Below, one piece after another: positions 6,158 through 12,356 of a stretch of DNA of 14,207 bases. Below the pieces are notes generated by a model. That model ran no database searches, was not told the DNA's origin, and was given only the letters and a program-made list of their open reading frames with translations. The DNA lies in assembly GCA_030425745.1 (NCBI GenBank), contig JAUHZW010000031.1, positions 1 to 14,207 of the forward strand, in the 5' to 3' direction. The number at the start of each line of letters is the position of its first letter. Within the stretch, counting starts at the first letter, position 1. The DNA comes from Actinomycetes bacterium. GTDB taxonomy: Bacteria; Actinomycetota; Actinomycetes; S36-B12. The translations under genes were made by a program, and so were the position numbers.

Positions 6158-7444
6158 CTAGGGCGCGTCATCCATGACGCCTCCGGGATGCGGCCCGGGA
6201 AGCGGGTCGTCGTTCCAGGCGGGCGCGGCGGACCCCGGCTCCAGCGGGCGCGCATGGCGGGCGAACGAGCGTTGGCCGACGCCGCCGACGACCGTGGAGA
6301 AGGTCGCACCGGCGATGGCCAGGGCGAAGCCCCAGGTCGTGCCGAAGGAGTCGACGACGAAGCCGGCGGTGGCCGTGCCGACCGAGAAACCGACGGCAAG
6401 GCCGGAGTTGGTCCAGGTGAGTCCCTCGGTGAGCTGGGCTGCCGGGACGAGTCTCTCCGTGATCGAGAAGGCGGCGATCAGGGCCGGAGCGACCGAGGCG
6501 CCCCCGACTGCGGTCACGAGCGCCAGGGTCGGCAGTGAGGAGACGAACAGGGGAGGGATCAGGGCGATCACGACGATGGCCGGAAGGATCACCATCTGGC
6601 GGCTGAGGGGGACCCGCCATGAACGGGCCCCGAACCACAGTCCGCCGATCATCGAGCCGACCGCCCACACCCCGAGGATCAGGCCGGAGGCCCCGGGAGC
6701 ATCCTCCCCGGCGGAGAAGGCCACGACCGTCACCTCGTAGGCACCGAAGACCGATCCGATCCCCACGGCGGCCAGTGCCACGAGGGCGGCACCGGGCTGG
6801 AACAGGGCGCTCCGACGATGGTCGCCCGCGGTGTCGGCTCGATGAGCAGCGAGCGGTGGCTGGGTGGCGCGTTGGGCCGCCAGGGCGACGCCTCCCACCA
6901 GGCCGATGACGGCCCCGGCCATGATCGGTGAGGGAAGGGCCAGCTGCACCGCCAGCAGGGCGGTGATCGGCGGCCCCACGCTGAAGATCAGCTCGTCGAC
7001 GACGCTCTCGAGCGCGAACGCGCTGCGCAACCGTGACGGATCCGTGGCGGCATGCGCCCAGCGGGCGCGCACCATGGATCCGATCGCCGGTTGGCTCACT
7101 CCAGCACCGGCCACCACGACCGCCTGCACGATGAGCGCCAACTCGGCCTCCACCGTCAGGACGAAGAGGATCAGCAGCAGGGCGTTGGTGGCGGCCAGCC
7201 AAGGCAGCAGCCGCGCCTGGCCGACGCGGTCGATCCATCGGCTGGTCACCACGGCGCCCAGAGCGGCCGGCAGCTGGAAGGAGGCGGACAGGATGCCCGC
7301 TGCCGCATACGACCCCGTGCGGCCGCTGACCAGCAGGACGATGCCCAGACCGACCATGGCGATCGGCAGTCGCGCGACGAAACCCGTCGTCGAGAACTGC
7401 CAGGCGCCGGGGATCTCCAGCGCCCGCCGGTAGGTGCTCAGCAT
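6158..7444 (-). CDS. Major facilitator superfamily permease
   Basis: A 428-residue inner-membrane transporter with about twelve hydrophobic helices, the usual MFS length and layout. The loop between helices 2 and 3 carries SRWIDRVGQARLLPW, the degenerate MFS motif A (normally G-x-x-x-D-R-x-G-R-R). The central loop (AQRATQPPLAAHRADTAGDHRR) separates two six-helix halves. The shape resembles small-molecule or drug exporters, but nothing here fixes the substrate. The N-terminus MLSTYRRALEIPGAWQ is typical. The ATG at 7444 is preferred over a longer open frame to 7543 because a TAGCGT -10 sits seven bases upstream and the extension is antisense to the start of the neighbouring IMPase-family gene. 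It lies 99 bases upstream of sepH on the same strand; no functional link is evident. Confidence 0.88.
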   Translation of the reverse strand: MLSTYRRALEIPGAWQFSTTGFVARLPIAMVGLGIVLLVSGRTGSYAAAGILSASFQLPAALGAVVTSRWIDRVGQARLLPWLAATNALLLILFVLTVEAELALIVQAVVVAGAGVSQPAIGSMVRARWAHAATDPSRLRSAFALESVVDELIFSVGPPITALLAVQLALPSPIMAGAVIGLVGGVALAAQRATQPPLAAHRADTAGDHRRSALFQPGAALVALAAVGIGSVFGAYEVTVVAFSAGEDAPGASGLILGVWAVGSMIGGLWFGARSWRVPLSRQMVILPAIVVIALIPPLFVSSLPTLALVTAVGGASVAPALIAAFSITERLVPAAQLTEGLTWTNSGLAVGFSVGTATAGFVVDSFGTTWGFALAIAGATFSTVVGGVGQRSFARHARPLEPGSAAPAWNDDPLPGPHPGGVMDDAP

Positions 7445-7451
7445 GGTGCGG

Positions 7452-7457
7452 ACGCTA
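7452..7457 (-). promoter_or_regulatory. Predicted -10 of the MFS gene (leaderless)
   Basis: On the minus strand TAGCGT is followed by seven bases and the ATG at 7444, with no ribosome-binding site. TAGCGT also occurs upstream of the DUF3710 gene (11248-11253). Confidence 0.5.
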
Positions 7458-7476
7458 CTCCCGGACCGACGGGCGG

Positions 7477-7482
7477 CAGGAT
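7477..7482 (+). promoter_or_regulatory. Predicted -10 of the IMPase-family gene (leaderless)
   Basis: CAGGAT lies six bases ahead of the ATG at 7489, matching the block before the DUF5998 gene. It sits about 20 bases from the opposing MFS -10, so the two divergent promoters share a 44-base gap. Confidence 0.4.
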
Positions 7483-7488
7483 GGAGCC

Positions 7489-8328
7489 ATGACTGAGATG
7501 CCGACCCGCGCCCTGGCCGATCTGCTGGGCCTCCATCCCGCACTCGGCACTGCCTGGCGAGCCGGCTGGGAGGCGGGCCTCTTCCTGCGTGATGAGCGCC
7601 CGATCGACCTCACCATCGACACCAAGAGCACTCCGACCGACGTGGTGTCGGCGATGGATCGCGGGGCCGAGCAGATCATCGTCGAGACGATCCTGGAACG
7701 CTTTCCGGAGGACGGGTTCCTGGGCGAAGAGGGCGGGGAGCGCCCGAGTGGGTCGGGGCGCCGCTGGATCGTGGATCCGCTCGACGCGACGGTGAACTAC
7801 CTCTACGGGATGCCGTTGTGGGGTGTGTCCATCGCCCTCGAGGACACCGATGGCACAGCGCTCGGCGTGGTCGTCCTGCCAGCGCTGGATCAGGCGTACG
7901 TCGCGGTGCGCGGGCACGGGGCCTGGCGCGTGGAGCGCGGCATCGCGACCGCTCTCACCGGCTCGTCGTGCGAAACGCTCAGCCAGGCGCTCGTGGTGAC
8001 GGGCTTCGGATACTCCGCTGAGCGACGGGTGCGGCAGGCCGAGGTCGTCACGCGCATCATCGGCGACGTCCGCGACATCCGACGCACGGGGTGCGCCGTG
8101 ATCGACTTCTGCTGGTTGGCCGAGGGGCGCGCCGACGGCTACTACGAGTACGGACTCAACCCGTGGGATCACGCTGCCGCCTCGCTCGTCTGCCGTGAGG
8201 CCGGCGTGGTGGTCACCGGACTCGACGGCGGCGACGATCTCGATCCCGCCTTCGTCGCGGCCGCTCCCGCGATCATCGATCAGCTGCGCGCACTGCTGGT
8301 CGCGAGCGGGGCGCTCGACATGCCCTGA
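7489..8328 (+). CDS. Inositol monophosphatase family protein (SuhB-like)
   Basis: A 279-residue Mg2+-dependent, Li+-sensitive-type phosphatase of the inositol-monophosphatase fold. Seen: Lys46 in TKSTPTDVVSAMD (45-57), GEEG (79-82), the metal motif DPLDATVNY (96-104), and NPWDHAAASLVCREAG (224-239) with Asp227 as catalytic metal ligand. Substrate could be myo-inositol 1-phosphate, histidinol phosphate or a related sugar phosphate. Position next to DUF4193/DUF3093/dut matches mycobacterial suhB (Rv2701c), which favours the inositol role, since actinomycetes make inositol for mycothiol and phosphatidylinositol. Odd: the motif glycine usual in DPLDGT is Ala100. No ppgK neighbour is present, unlike in mycobacteria. 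Predicted leaderless start at 7489. Confidence 0.88.
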   Translation: MTEMPTRALADLLGLHPALGTAWRAGWEAGLFLRDERPIDLTIDTKSTPTDVVSAMDRGAEQIIVETILERFPEDGFLGEEGGERPSGSGRRWIVDPLDATVNYLYGMPLWGVSIALEDTDGTALGVVVLPALDQAYVAVRGHGAWRVERGIATALTGSSCETLSQALVVTGFGYSAERRVRQAEVVTRIIGDVRDIRRTGCAVIDFCWLAEGRADGYYEYGLNPWDHAAASLVCREAGVVVTGLDGGDDLDPAFVAAAPAIIDQLRALLVASGALDMP

Positions 8329-8345
8329 CCTCCCGCGGCAGGGTG

Positions 8346-8864
8346 TCAGTCCAGACGCCGCAGTTCGGCGTTGTACCAATGCGCGTTGTGCACGTAGACA
8401 TCGACCATGCGGGCGAACTCGCCCTCCGTCACGACGTCCTCGGTGATCCGTGCCGGCACGCCCAGCGCCCGTGCATGCGGGGGCACGACCTTGTCGTTGC
8501 CGACGACTGCTCCGGCCCCCACCAGCGCATGCGGACCGACCACGACTCGGTGGAGCACCACAGAACCGGAGCCCACGAGGGAGTCATCGTGGATGGTGCA
8601 GCCCTCGAGATGGACGTTGTGGCCGACGACGCACCGGTCGCCGATGACGGTGTCGGCGCCCGCGGCGCAGTGGACGATGGTGCCGTCCTGGACGGAGGTC
8701 TGGCTGCCGACCCGGATGCTGGCGTGGTCGCCGCGCAGCACCGCTGTCGGCCAGACCGTCGACTCGCTCCCGACGGTGACGTCACCGATGATCACGGCGT
8801 CCGGATGCACGAAGGCAGTGGGGTGGATGGTCGGTTCGCGGTCACCGAGGGCGTAGAGCGGCAT
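8346..8864 (-). CDS. Gamma-carbonic-anhydrase-like hexapeptide protein
   Basis: A 172-residue left-handed beta-helix protein built of hexapeptide repeats (IIGDVTVGSESTVWP, VIGDRCVVGHNV, LVGSGSVVL), normally a homotrimer with metal sites between subunits. Residues conserved with gamma carbonic anhydrases include Arg44 and Asp46 in RGD, Gln59-Asp60, His65 and His82. The third zinc ligand, His five residues after His82 in the Methanosarcina enzyme Cam, is Glu87 here (GHNVHLEGC), with an extra His at 85. CO2 hydration is therefore uncertain; the family also holds CaiE/PaaY/YrdA-type proteins of other or unknown activity. The ATG at 8864 has a GGGAGA site six bases upstream, better than the in-frame ATG at 8891. 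It ends 17 bases from the IMPase-family gene, convergently. Confidence 0.87.
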   Translation of the reverse strand: MPLYALGDREPTIHPTAFVHPDAVIIGDVTVGSESTVWPTAVLRGDHASIRVGSQTSVQDGTIVHCAAGADTVIGDRCVVGHNVHLEGCTIHDDSLVGSGSVVLHRVVVGPHALVGAGAVVGNDKVVPPHARALGVPARITEDVVTEGEFARMVDVYVHNAHWYNAELRRLD

Positions 8865-9005
8865 GGGTGGTCTCCCGGTCAGATCGGCCACGGACAGTGG
8901 ACACCCCTACCCTGCCATGCGCGCGAAACACCGATGAGGCACAATCTCCGCGCACGGGCCGCACATCGGCCGCCAGGACGGCACGTTGACGAAGGGCGAG
9001 GACAC
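8865..9005. promoter_or_regulatory. Divergent intergenic region between the gamma-CA-like and DUF4193 genes
   Basis: These 141 bases drive genes in both directions. I see a GGGAGA ribosome-binding site (8871-8876, minus) for the hexapeptide gene and GAGGA (8998-9002, plus) three bases before the DUF4193 ATG. Candidate plus-strand -10 hexamers are TACCCT (8909-8914) and CACAAT (8940-8945), the latter implying a leader of some 50 bases. Neither has a recognisable -35. No small gene or stable RNA is evident. Confidence 0.35.
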
Positions 9006-9302
9006 ATGGCCACCGACTACGACGCACCTCGGAAGACTGACGAGGAGCTCGCGGAGGACAGCCTCGAGGAGCTGAAGGCCCGCCGGGCCGACAAGGCCTC
9101 CTCGGCGGTCGATGTGGACGAGGCCGACCTCGCGGAGAGCCTCGAGCTGCCCGGCGCCGACCTGTCGGACGAGAACCTGACGGTGCGGGTGCTTCCGCGG
9201 CAGTCGGACGAGTTCACCTGTGCGCGCTGCTTCCTGGTGCAGCACCGCAGCCAGCTCGATCACGAGGGCAAGAACGGCCCGATCTGCACCGAGTGCGCCT
9301 GA
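9006..9302 (+). CDS. DUF4193 family zinc-ribbon protein
   Basis: A small, acidic 98-residue protein that is near-universal in actinobacteria and of unknown function (mycobacterial counterpart Rv2699c). The N-terminus MATDYDAPRKTDEELAEDSL and the middle block ELPGADLSDENLTVRVLP are the family signatures. The C-terminal third is a zinc ribbon: Cys72-x2-Cys75 and Cys94-x2-Cys97 (CARC and CTEC) flanking LVQHRSQL. The cysteine pairs and charged middle suggest a nucleic-acid or protein adaptor, but that is a guess. The final codons are repeated just after the stop (9315-9337). It stands alone on the plus strand, between a divergent and a convergent neighbour. Confidence 0.93.
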   Translation: MATDYDAPRKTDEELAEDSLEELKARRADKASSAVDVDEADLAESLELPGADLSDENLTVRVLPRQSDEFTCARCFLVQHRSQLDHEGKNGPICTECA

Positions 9303-9337
9303 GGCGCTGCTCCGTCTGCACCGAGTGCGCCTGAGGC
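9283..9337 (+). repeat. 23-bp direct repeat copying the end of the DUF4193 gene
   Basis: Positions 9283-9305 and 9315-9337 are identical over 23 bases. The first copy covers the last codons and stop of the DUF4193 gene plus GGC. The second lies outside the gene, nine bases later, and ends one base before the DUF4235 stop. The 32-base period is not a multiple of three, so it is a post-stop duplication rather than a protein repeat. Confidence 0.85.
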
Positions 9338-9338
9338 C

Positions 9339-9620
9339 CTACTGGTGGCGCTCGCCCAGCTGATTGGCGACTCGGTAGACGGCGACCTCGACGACGGCTG
9401 CCGTGGCTGCCGTGACAGCGGTCCAGACCAGCGCCCGGGTGAACGACACAGCGGGATCGCGGGGTGCCGGCGCGGGCCGACCGGAGATGCGCTCATAACC
9501 CGAGGTCATCAGTTTGCGCACGAGCATGGTCGCGCCGATCGCGGCCACGGGTGCGATCAGGTGCGCGAGCGGATTGATCTCGACGACGTCGTGGGATTCG
9601 GGGGCGGCCTGCTCGTCCAT
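9339..9620 (-). CDS. DUF4235 family small membrane protein
   Basis: A 93-residue membrane protein with two hydrophobic helices: NPLAHLIAPVAAIGATMLVRKL (about 16-37) and SFTRALVWTAVTAATAAVVE (about 59-78). A short Pro-rich linker with the YERISGRPAP stretch joins them, as in DUF4235, a family of unknown function. Two ATG codons stand in tandem. GGAGG at 9625-9629 is four bases from the second (9620) but only one from the first (9623), so I chose 9620. That ATG shares a base with the stop of DUF3093 (TGATG), implying translational coupling. The rare in-frame TAG stop sits immediately next to the duplicated end of the DUF4193 gene. Confidence 0.82.
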   Translation of the reverse strand: MDEQAAPESHDVVEINPLAHLIAPVAAIGATMLVRKLMTSGYERISGRPAPAPRDPAVSFTRALVWTAVTAATAAVVEVAVYRVANQLGERHQ

Positions 9621-10114
9621 CATTCCTCCACTCGTGGGCTGTGCGTGGGCTCCATCGTTGCAGTCAGGGCAGCCGCTATGCGATCGGGGTGCCGGCTGCT
9701 CACCAGCCAGGCCGGGTGCGGATCGTCGTCATCCTCGATGTGCACGAGCAGTCCGCTCGGGGCTGCCGAGGCTCGGACCACCACATAGAGGCGGGCATCC
9801 GCCCCAGGGCCGCGGAGTGAGGCGATGCCGTCGCGGTCGACGATCCGGACCCTCCCGACGGCCGTGAGGGGCAGGAGCGCATCTCCCGCGCGAAGGCCGT
9901 CGGCGGTGACGCTCACGACGGGCGCGCTGGTCCAGATGACGGCTGCAGCCAGGGCGGCACCGACGATCAGCGTCGCCCAGCCCACTGGCGCGCCCAGAGC
10001 CGCACCGTAGGCCACGGCGACCATGACCACGAGCCCACCGGCCACCAGCCAGACCCACCACCCGGGCAGCAGTCGCTCCCGGTAGCCGGACGATGCGGAG
10101 GACGGCGTGGCCAT
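9620..10114 (-). CDS. DUF3093 family membrane protein
   Basis: A 164-residue protein of the actinobacterial DUF3093 family (mycobacterial Rv2698 neighbours dut in the same way); function unknown. Two adjacent membrane helices lie near the N-terminus (WWVWLVAGGLVVMVAVAYG, about 19-37, and VGWATLIVGAALAAAVIW, about 44-61). A cytosolic beta-rich domain follows, with the family stretch VSVTADGLRAGDALLPL and the Arg-Gly segment SLRGPGADARLYVVVR. A conserved-looking WLVSSRHPDRIAAAL helix closes the domain, typical of PH-like small folds, though that comparison is an inference. It heads a two-gene unit with DUF4235 and diverges from the PaaI gene over 61 bases. CAGGCT lies six bases ahead of the ATG. 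Confidence 0.85.
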   Translation of the reverse strand: MATPSSASSGYRERLLPGWWVWLVAGGLVVMVAVAYGAALGAPVGWATLIVGAALAAAVIWTSAPVVSVTADGLRAGDALLPLTAVGRVRIVDRDGIASLRGPGADARLYVVVRASAAPSGLLVHIEDDDDPHPAWLVSSRHPDRIAAALTATMEPTHSPRVEE

Positions 10115-10120
10115 GGGATC

Positions 10121-10126
10121 AGCCTG
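10121..10126 (-). promoter_or_regulatory. Possible -10 of the DUF3093 gene
   Basis: CAGGCT on the minus strand followed by six bases (GATCCC) and the ATG at 10114. It keeps A2 and T6 of the -10 pattern but is a weak match. No Shine-Dalgarno sequence is visible. Confidence 0.3.
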
Positions 10127-10162
10127 TCAGGCGATGTCGTGGATCGGTATCGGTGGGGCCGG

Positions 10163-10168
10163 TACTGT
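10163..10168 (+). promoter_or_regulatory. Predicted -10 of the PaaI-dut operon (leaderless)
   Basis: TACTGT fits TANNNT and stands seven bases (CGCCGCC) before the ATG at 10176. No ribosome-binding site is present. It supports 10176 over the longer open frame beginning at 10107. Confidence 0.5.
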
Positions 10169-10175
10169 CGCCGCC

Positions 10176-10784
10176 ATGGTGACGCCCGCAAGCCAGAACA
10201 CGACACCGCCGGACGACGCGGAACTTCCGCAGAGGTCGGATCACGCGCCGGCGCCGGGCACTCCCATCCCGAGCCACTACCGATGGTGCTTCGGATGTGG
10301 TGATGAGCACCCGACGGGTCTGCACATGAGTATCACTGCTGGGGAGGGGCTGACGGTCTCGGGAGTCTTCCGGGTGTCGGAGCACCATCAGGGTGCGCCC
10401 GGGCTGGCCCACGGGGGAGTGCTGTCCACGGCCCTGGACGAGATCCTCGGCTCGCTCAACTGGCTGCTCGCGGGGCCGGCTGTCACCGGACGGCTCGAGT
10501 GCGACTTCCGTCGACCGGTGCCCGTGGGGACGGATCTCATCATCGAGGCCGAGGTGGCGGGCGTGAAGGGTCGACGCGTCTACACGCGTGCCACCGGCTA
10601 TCTGGGGAGCCGCGACGGTCAGGTCGCGGTCCGGGCGGCTGCGATCTTCGTGCAGGTGCCCCTGCAGCACTTCGTCGACCACGGCTCGGCGGATCAGGTG
10701 AAGCAGGCCATCGAGGACCGGGCCAACGGTGGGCCGACCTGGCGTCCGGACGCCGACGACCACCCGTTCGAGCTGAACCCATGA
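10176..10784 (+). CDS. PaaI-type hotdog-fold thioesterase
   Basis: A 202-residue acyl-CoA thioesterase-like protein of the hotdog fold. An N-terminal disordered stretch of about 30 residues leads to CFGCGDEHPTGLHM, the CxxC-x-NP-x-GL type element that opens many actinobacterial members of this family. The catalytic segment is LAHGGVLSTALDEILG, with the HGG turn and the acidic pair on the hot-dog helix. TGRLECDFRRPVPVGT supplies the long strand. Substrate is unknown: an acyl- or aryl-CoA is expected, hydrolysed to CoA and free acid in the cytosol. The final codons overlap the start of dut (ATGA), so the two are co-translated although no metabolic connection is obvious. Confidence 0.88.
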   Translation: MVTPASQNTTPPDDAELPQRSDHAPAPGTPIPSHYRWCFGCGDEHPTGLHMSITAGEGLTVSGVFRVSEHHQGAPGLAHGGVLSTALDEILGSLNWLLAGPAVTGRLECDFRRPVPVGTDLIIEAEVAGVKGRRVYTRATGYLGSRDGQVAVRAAAIFVQVPLQHFVDHGSADQVKQAIEDRANGGPTWRPDADDHPFELNP

Positions 10785-11239
10785 GCGCGGACGTTGCTGT
10801 GCTGCTGCACCGACTGGACCCTGATCTCCCGGCGCCGGCCTACGAGCATCCGGGAGATGCCGGTCTGGACCTGCGTGCCCGGGAAGACGTCGAGCTTGCA
10901 CCGGGGGAGCGCGCGCTGGTGCCGACCGGAATCGCCATCGCGCTTCCGGCCGGCACCGTCGCCCTCGTGTGCCCGCGGAGCGGACTCGCCGCGCGACACG
11001 GGGTGGGCCTGGTCAACGCCCCCGGAGTGATCGATGCCGGCTATCGAGGCGAGATCGCGGTGATCCTCGTCAACCATGATCCGACCACCCCGGTGCGTCT
11101 GTCGCGCGGAGACCGCATCGCTCAACTCGTCATCCAGCCGGTGCTCCGCGCGGAGGTCATCGACGTGGAGGTCCTGCCCGGCTCACACCGCGGCAGCGGT
11201 GGTTTCGGTTCGACCGGGGGGCACCGCGATGGGGCATGA
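10781..11239 (+). CDS. dut: dUTP diphosphatase (dUTPase)
   Basis: Hydrolyses dUTP to dUMP and pyrophosphate, keeping uracil out of DNA and supplying thymidylate synthase. All five motifs of the homotrimeric family are present in its 152 residues: I, PGDAGLDL (24-31); II, PRSGLAARHG (65-74); III, NAPGVIDAGYRGEI (79-92) with catalytic Asp85; IV, RGDRIAQLV (109-117); V, the glycine-rich, phosphate-gripping RGSGGFGSTG (137-146). Length is normal. The ATG at 10781 overlaps the PaaI stop, and there is no ribosome-binding site, so expression depends on upstream translation. An 89-base gap with a new promoter separates it from DUF3710. Confidence 0.96.
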   Translation: MSADVAVLLHRLDPDLPAPAYEHPGDAGLDLRAREDVELAPGERALVPTGIAIALPAGTVALVCPRSGLAARHGVGLVNAPGVIDAGYRGEIAVILVNHDPTTPVRLSRGDRIAQLVIQPVLRAEVIDVEVLPGSHRGSGGFGSTGGHRDGA

Positions 11240-11247
11240 TCGGCGGG

Positions 11248-11258
11248 TAGCGTAGACA
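11248..11258 (+). promoter_or_regulatory. Candidate promoter of the DUF3710 operon
   Basis: Overlapping hexamers TAGCGT (11248-11253) and TAGACA (11253-11258) match or partly match the -10 pattern in the gap after dut. A leader of some 70 bases would follow, ending in AGGAGAGG (11314-11321) seven bases before the ATG at 11329. No convincing -35 is seen. A small CCGGC/GCCGG hairpin (11264-11278) lies in the leader. Confidence 0.4.
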
Positions 11259-11328
11259 GCGGACCGGCTCGGCGCCGGCGCACGAGGGCCCTGCCGTCAG
11301 CGGGCCGATGCACAGGAGAGGTGGCTGC

Positions 11329-11937
11329 ATGGACAGGCACGAGCATGGGCCATGGGACGTGTCCGAGGTGTCGGACGACATCGAGCGGCTCGATCTCGGG
11401 TCCGTTCTGGTGACGCCCACCGAGGGTGTCAACGTCCAGGTGCAGGCCGACCAGTCGACCGGCAGCGTCACACAGCTCAACCTGACCCGCCCCGACGCCA
11501 TGGTCCAGGTGCAGCCCTACGCGGCCCCGCGCAGCGGCGGGCTGTGGGAGGAGGTCCGTGGTCAGATCAAGTCGTCGATCAACTCCTCCGGCGGCCTTGT
11601 CGAGGTGGTCGACGGTCCGTTCGGACCCGAACTCCGCGCCAAGGTCTCACCCTCGGACGGATCGCAGGGCCTGCAGCCGGCACGCTTCGTCGGGATCGAG
11701 GGCCCTCGCTGGTTCCTGCGCGCCGTCTTCCTCGGTGCGGCCACGGTTCCGGGGGAGGCCGCCGATGCGCTCGAGGCCATGGTGCGCAGCCTGGTCATCG
11801 TGCGCGGGGGCGAGGCCATGCCGGTCGGTGCGCCCATCCCGCTGAGGCTGCCCCAGGAGGCTGCCGAGGGTGTCCCCGCCGCGGCCGGTCCGCCGTCACC
11901 GTTCGAACGGGGTCCTGAGATCACGGAGACCCGCTAG
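11329..11937 (+). CDS. DUF3710 family protein
   Basis: A 202-residue soluble protein of the actinobacterial DUF3710 family (Rv2696c next to dut in mycobacteria); function unknown. Family features seen: the opener GPWDVSE and the LDLGSVLVTP strand near the N-terminus, the block GLWEEVRGQIKSSI at about 72-85, and the IEGPRWFLRAVFLG segment at about 123-136. The last 40 residues are Pro/Gly/Ala-rich and probably unstructured. There is a good ribosome-binding site, AGGAGAGG, before the ATG. It is the first gene of a tight run with the OB-fold and DUF3159 genes (two-base gap, then ATGA overlap). Confidence 0.9.
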   Translation: MDRHEHGPWDVSEVSDDIERLDLGSVLVTPTEGVNVQVQADQSTGSVTQLNLTRPDAMVQVQPYAAPRSGGLWEEVRGQIKSSINSSGGLVEVVDGPFGPELRAKVSPSDGSQGLQPARFVGIEGPRWFLRAVFLGAATVPGEAADALEAMVRSLVIVRGGEAMPVGAPIPLRLPQEAAEGVPAAAGPPSPFERGPEITETR

Positions 11938-11939
11938 TC

Positions 11940-12356
11940 GTGGCGACACCGACGGACGCGTCCCGGGAGACGTCCACTGATGCGTCCCCGAGGCAGGGCT
12001 GGTGGTCACGGCTCACGCGCAGCCGCACCGAGGACGAGGCCGCGGAGCTCCAGGAGCAGATGCGGGTCGATGCCGATCCGCGGGTCCGGCCCATCGACTG
12101 CTGCACTCCCGGAGAGCCGGTCGTGGTGCGCGGAATCGTCCGGAGCGTGACCCTGCGCCCGGCCAGCACGGCTCCGGCCGTGGAGATCGAGTTGGACGAC
12201 GGAACCGGGAGCATCTCGGTCGTGTGGCTGGGTCGCCGTCGGATCCCCGGTGTCGACGCGGGGCGATCGATGGTCGTCTGCGGGCGCATGACGTGCAACA
12301 CCGAGCACCCGACGATCTACAACCCCCGCTACGAGTTGAAGCCGTCGACCGCATGA
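11940..12356 (+). CDS. OB-fold nucleic-acid-binding domain protein
   Basis: A 138-residue protein (GTG start) whose residues 58-136 form an OB fold of the tRNA-anticodon/RecG-wedge type: GEPVVVRGIVRSVTLRP, then VEIELDDGTGSISVVWLGRR and MVVCGRMTC. The first 50 residues are charged and probably flexible. It corresponds to mycobacterial Rv2694c. Single-stranded nucleic acid binding is expected from the fold, but no catalytic motif exists and the real ligand is unknown. The GTG follows the DUF3710 stop by two bases; GGAG at 11925-11928 is a distant ribosome-binding site. Its stop overlaps the start of DUF3159. Confidence 0.85.
   Translation: MATPTDASRETSTDASPRQGWWSRLTRSRTEDEAAELQEQMRVDADPRVRPIDCCTPGEPVVVRGIVRSVTLRPASTAPAVEIELDDGTGSISVVWLGRRRIPGVDAGRSMVVCGRMTCNTEHPTIYNPRYELKPSTA

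Noticed and set aside
6168..7238. Arg/Gly-rich open frame in the MFS region
   Set aside because: Composition is that of an out-of-frame reading of GC-rich DNA; the overlapping frame has clear membrane helices.
7445..7543. 33-codon extension of the MFS permease
   Set aside because: It is hydrophilic, overlaps the start of the divergent IMPase-family gene, and would place the predicted -10 inside the gene.
8985..8990. TTGAC just before DUF4193 as a -35 box
   Set aside because: It lies 16 bases before the ATG with no room for a -10 and start site unless the message were leaderless, and a GAGGA site is present.
12002..12352. Upstream extension of DUF3159 through the OB-fold gene
   Set aside because: The OB-fold frame is the coding one there; DUF3159 begins at the ATG at 12353, coupled to the OB-fold stop.
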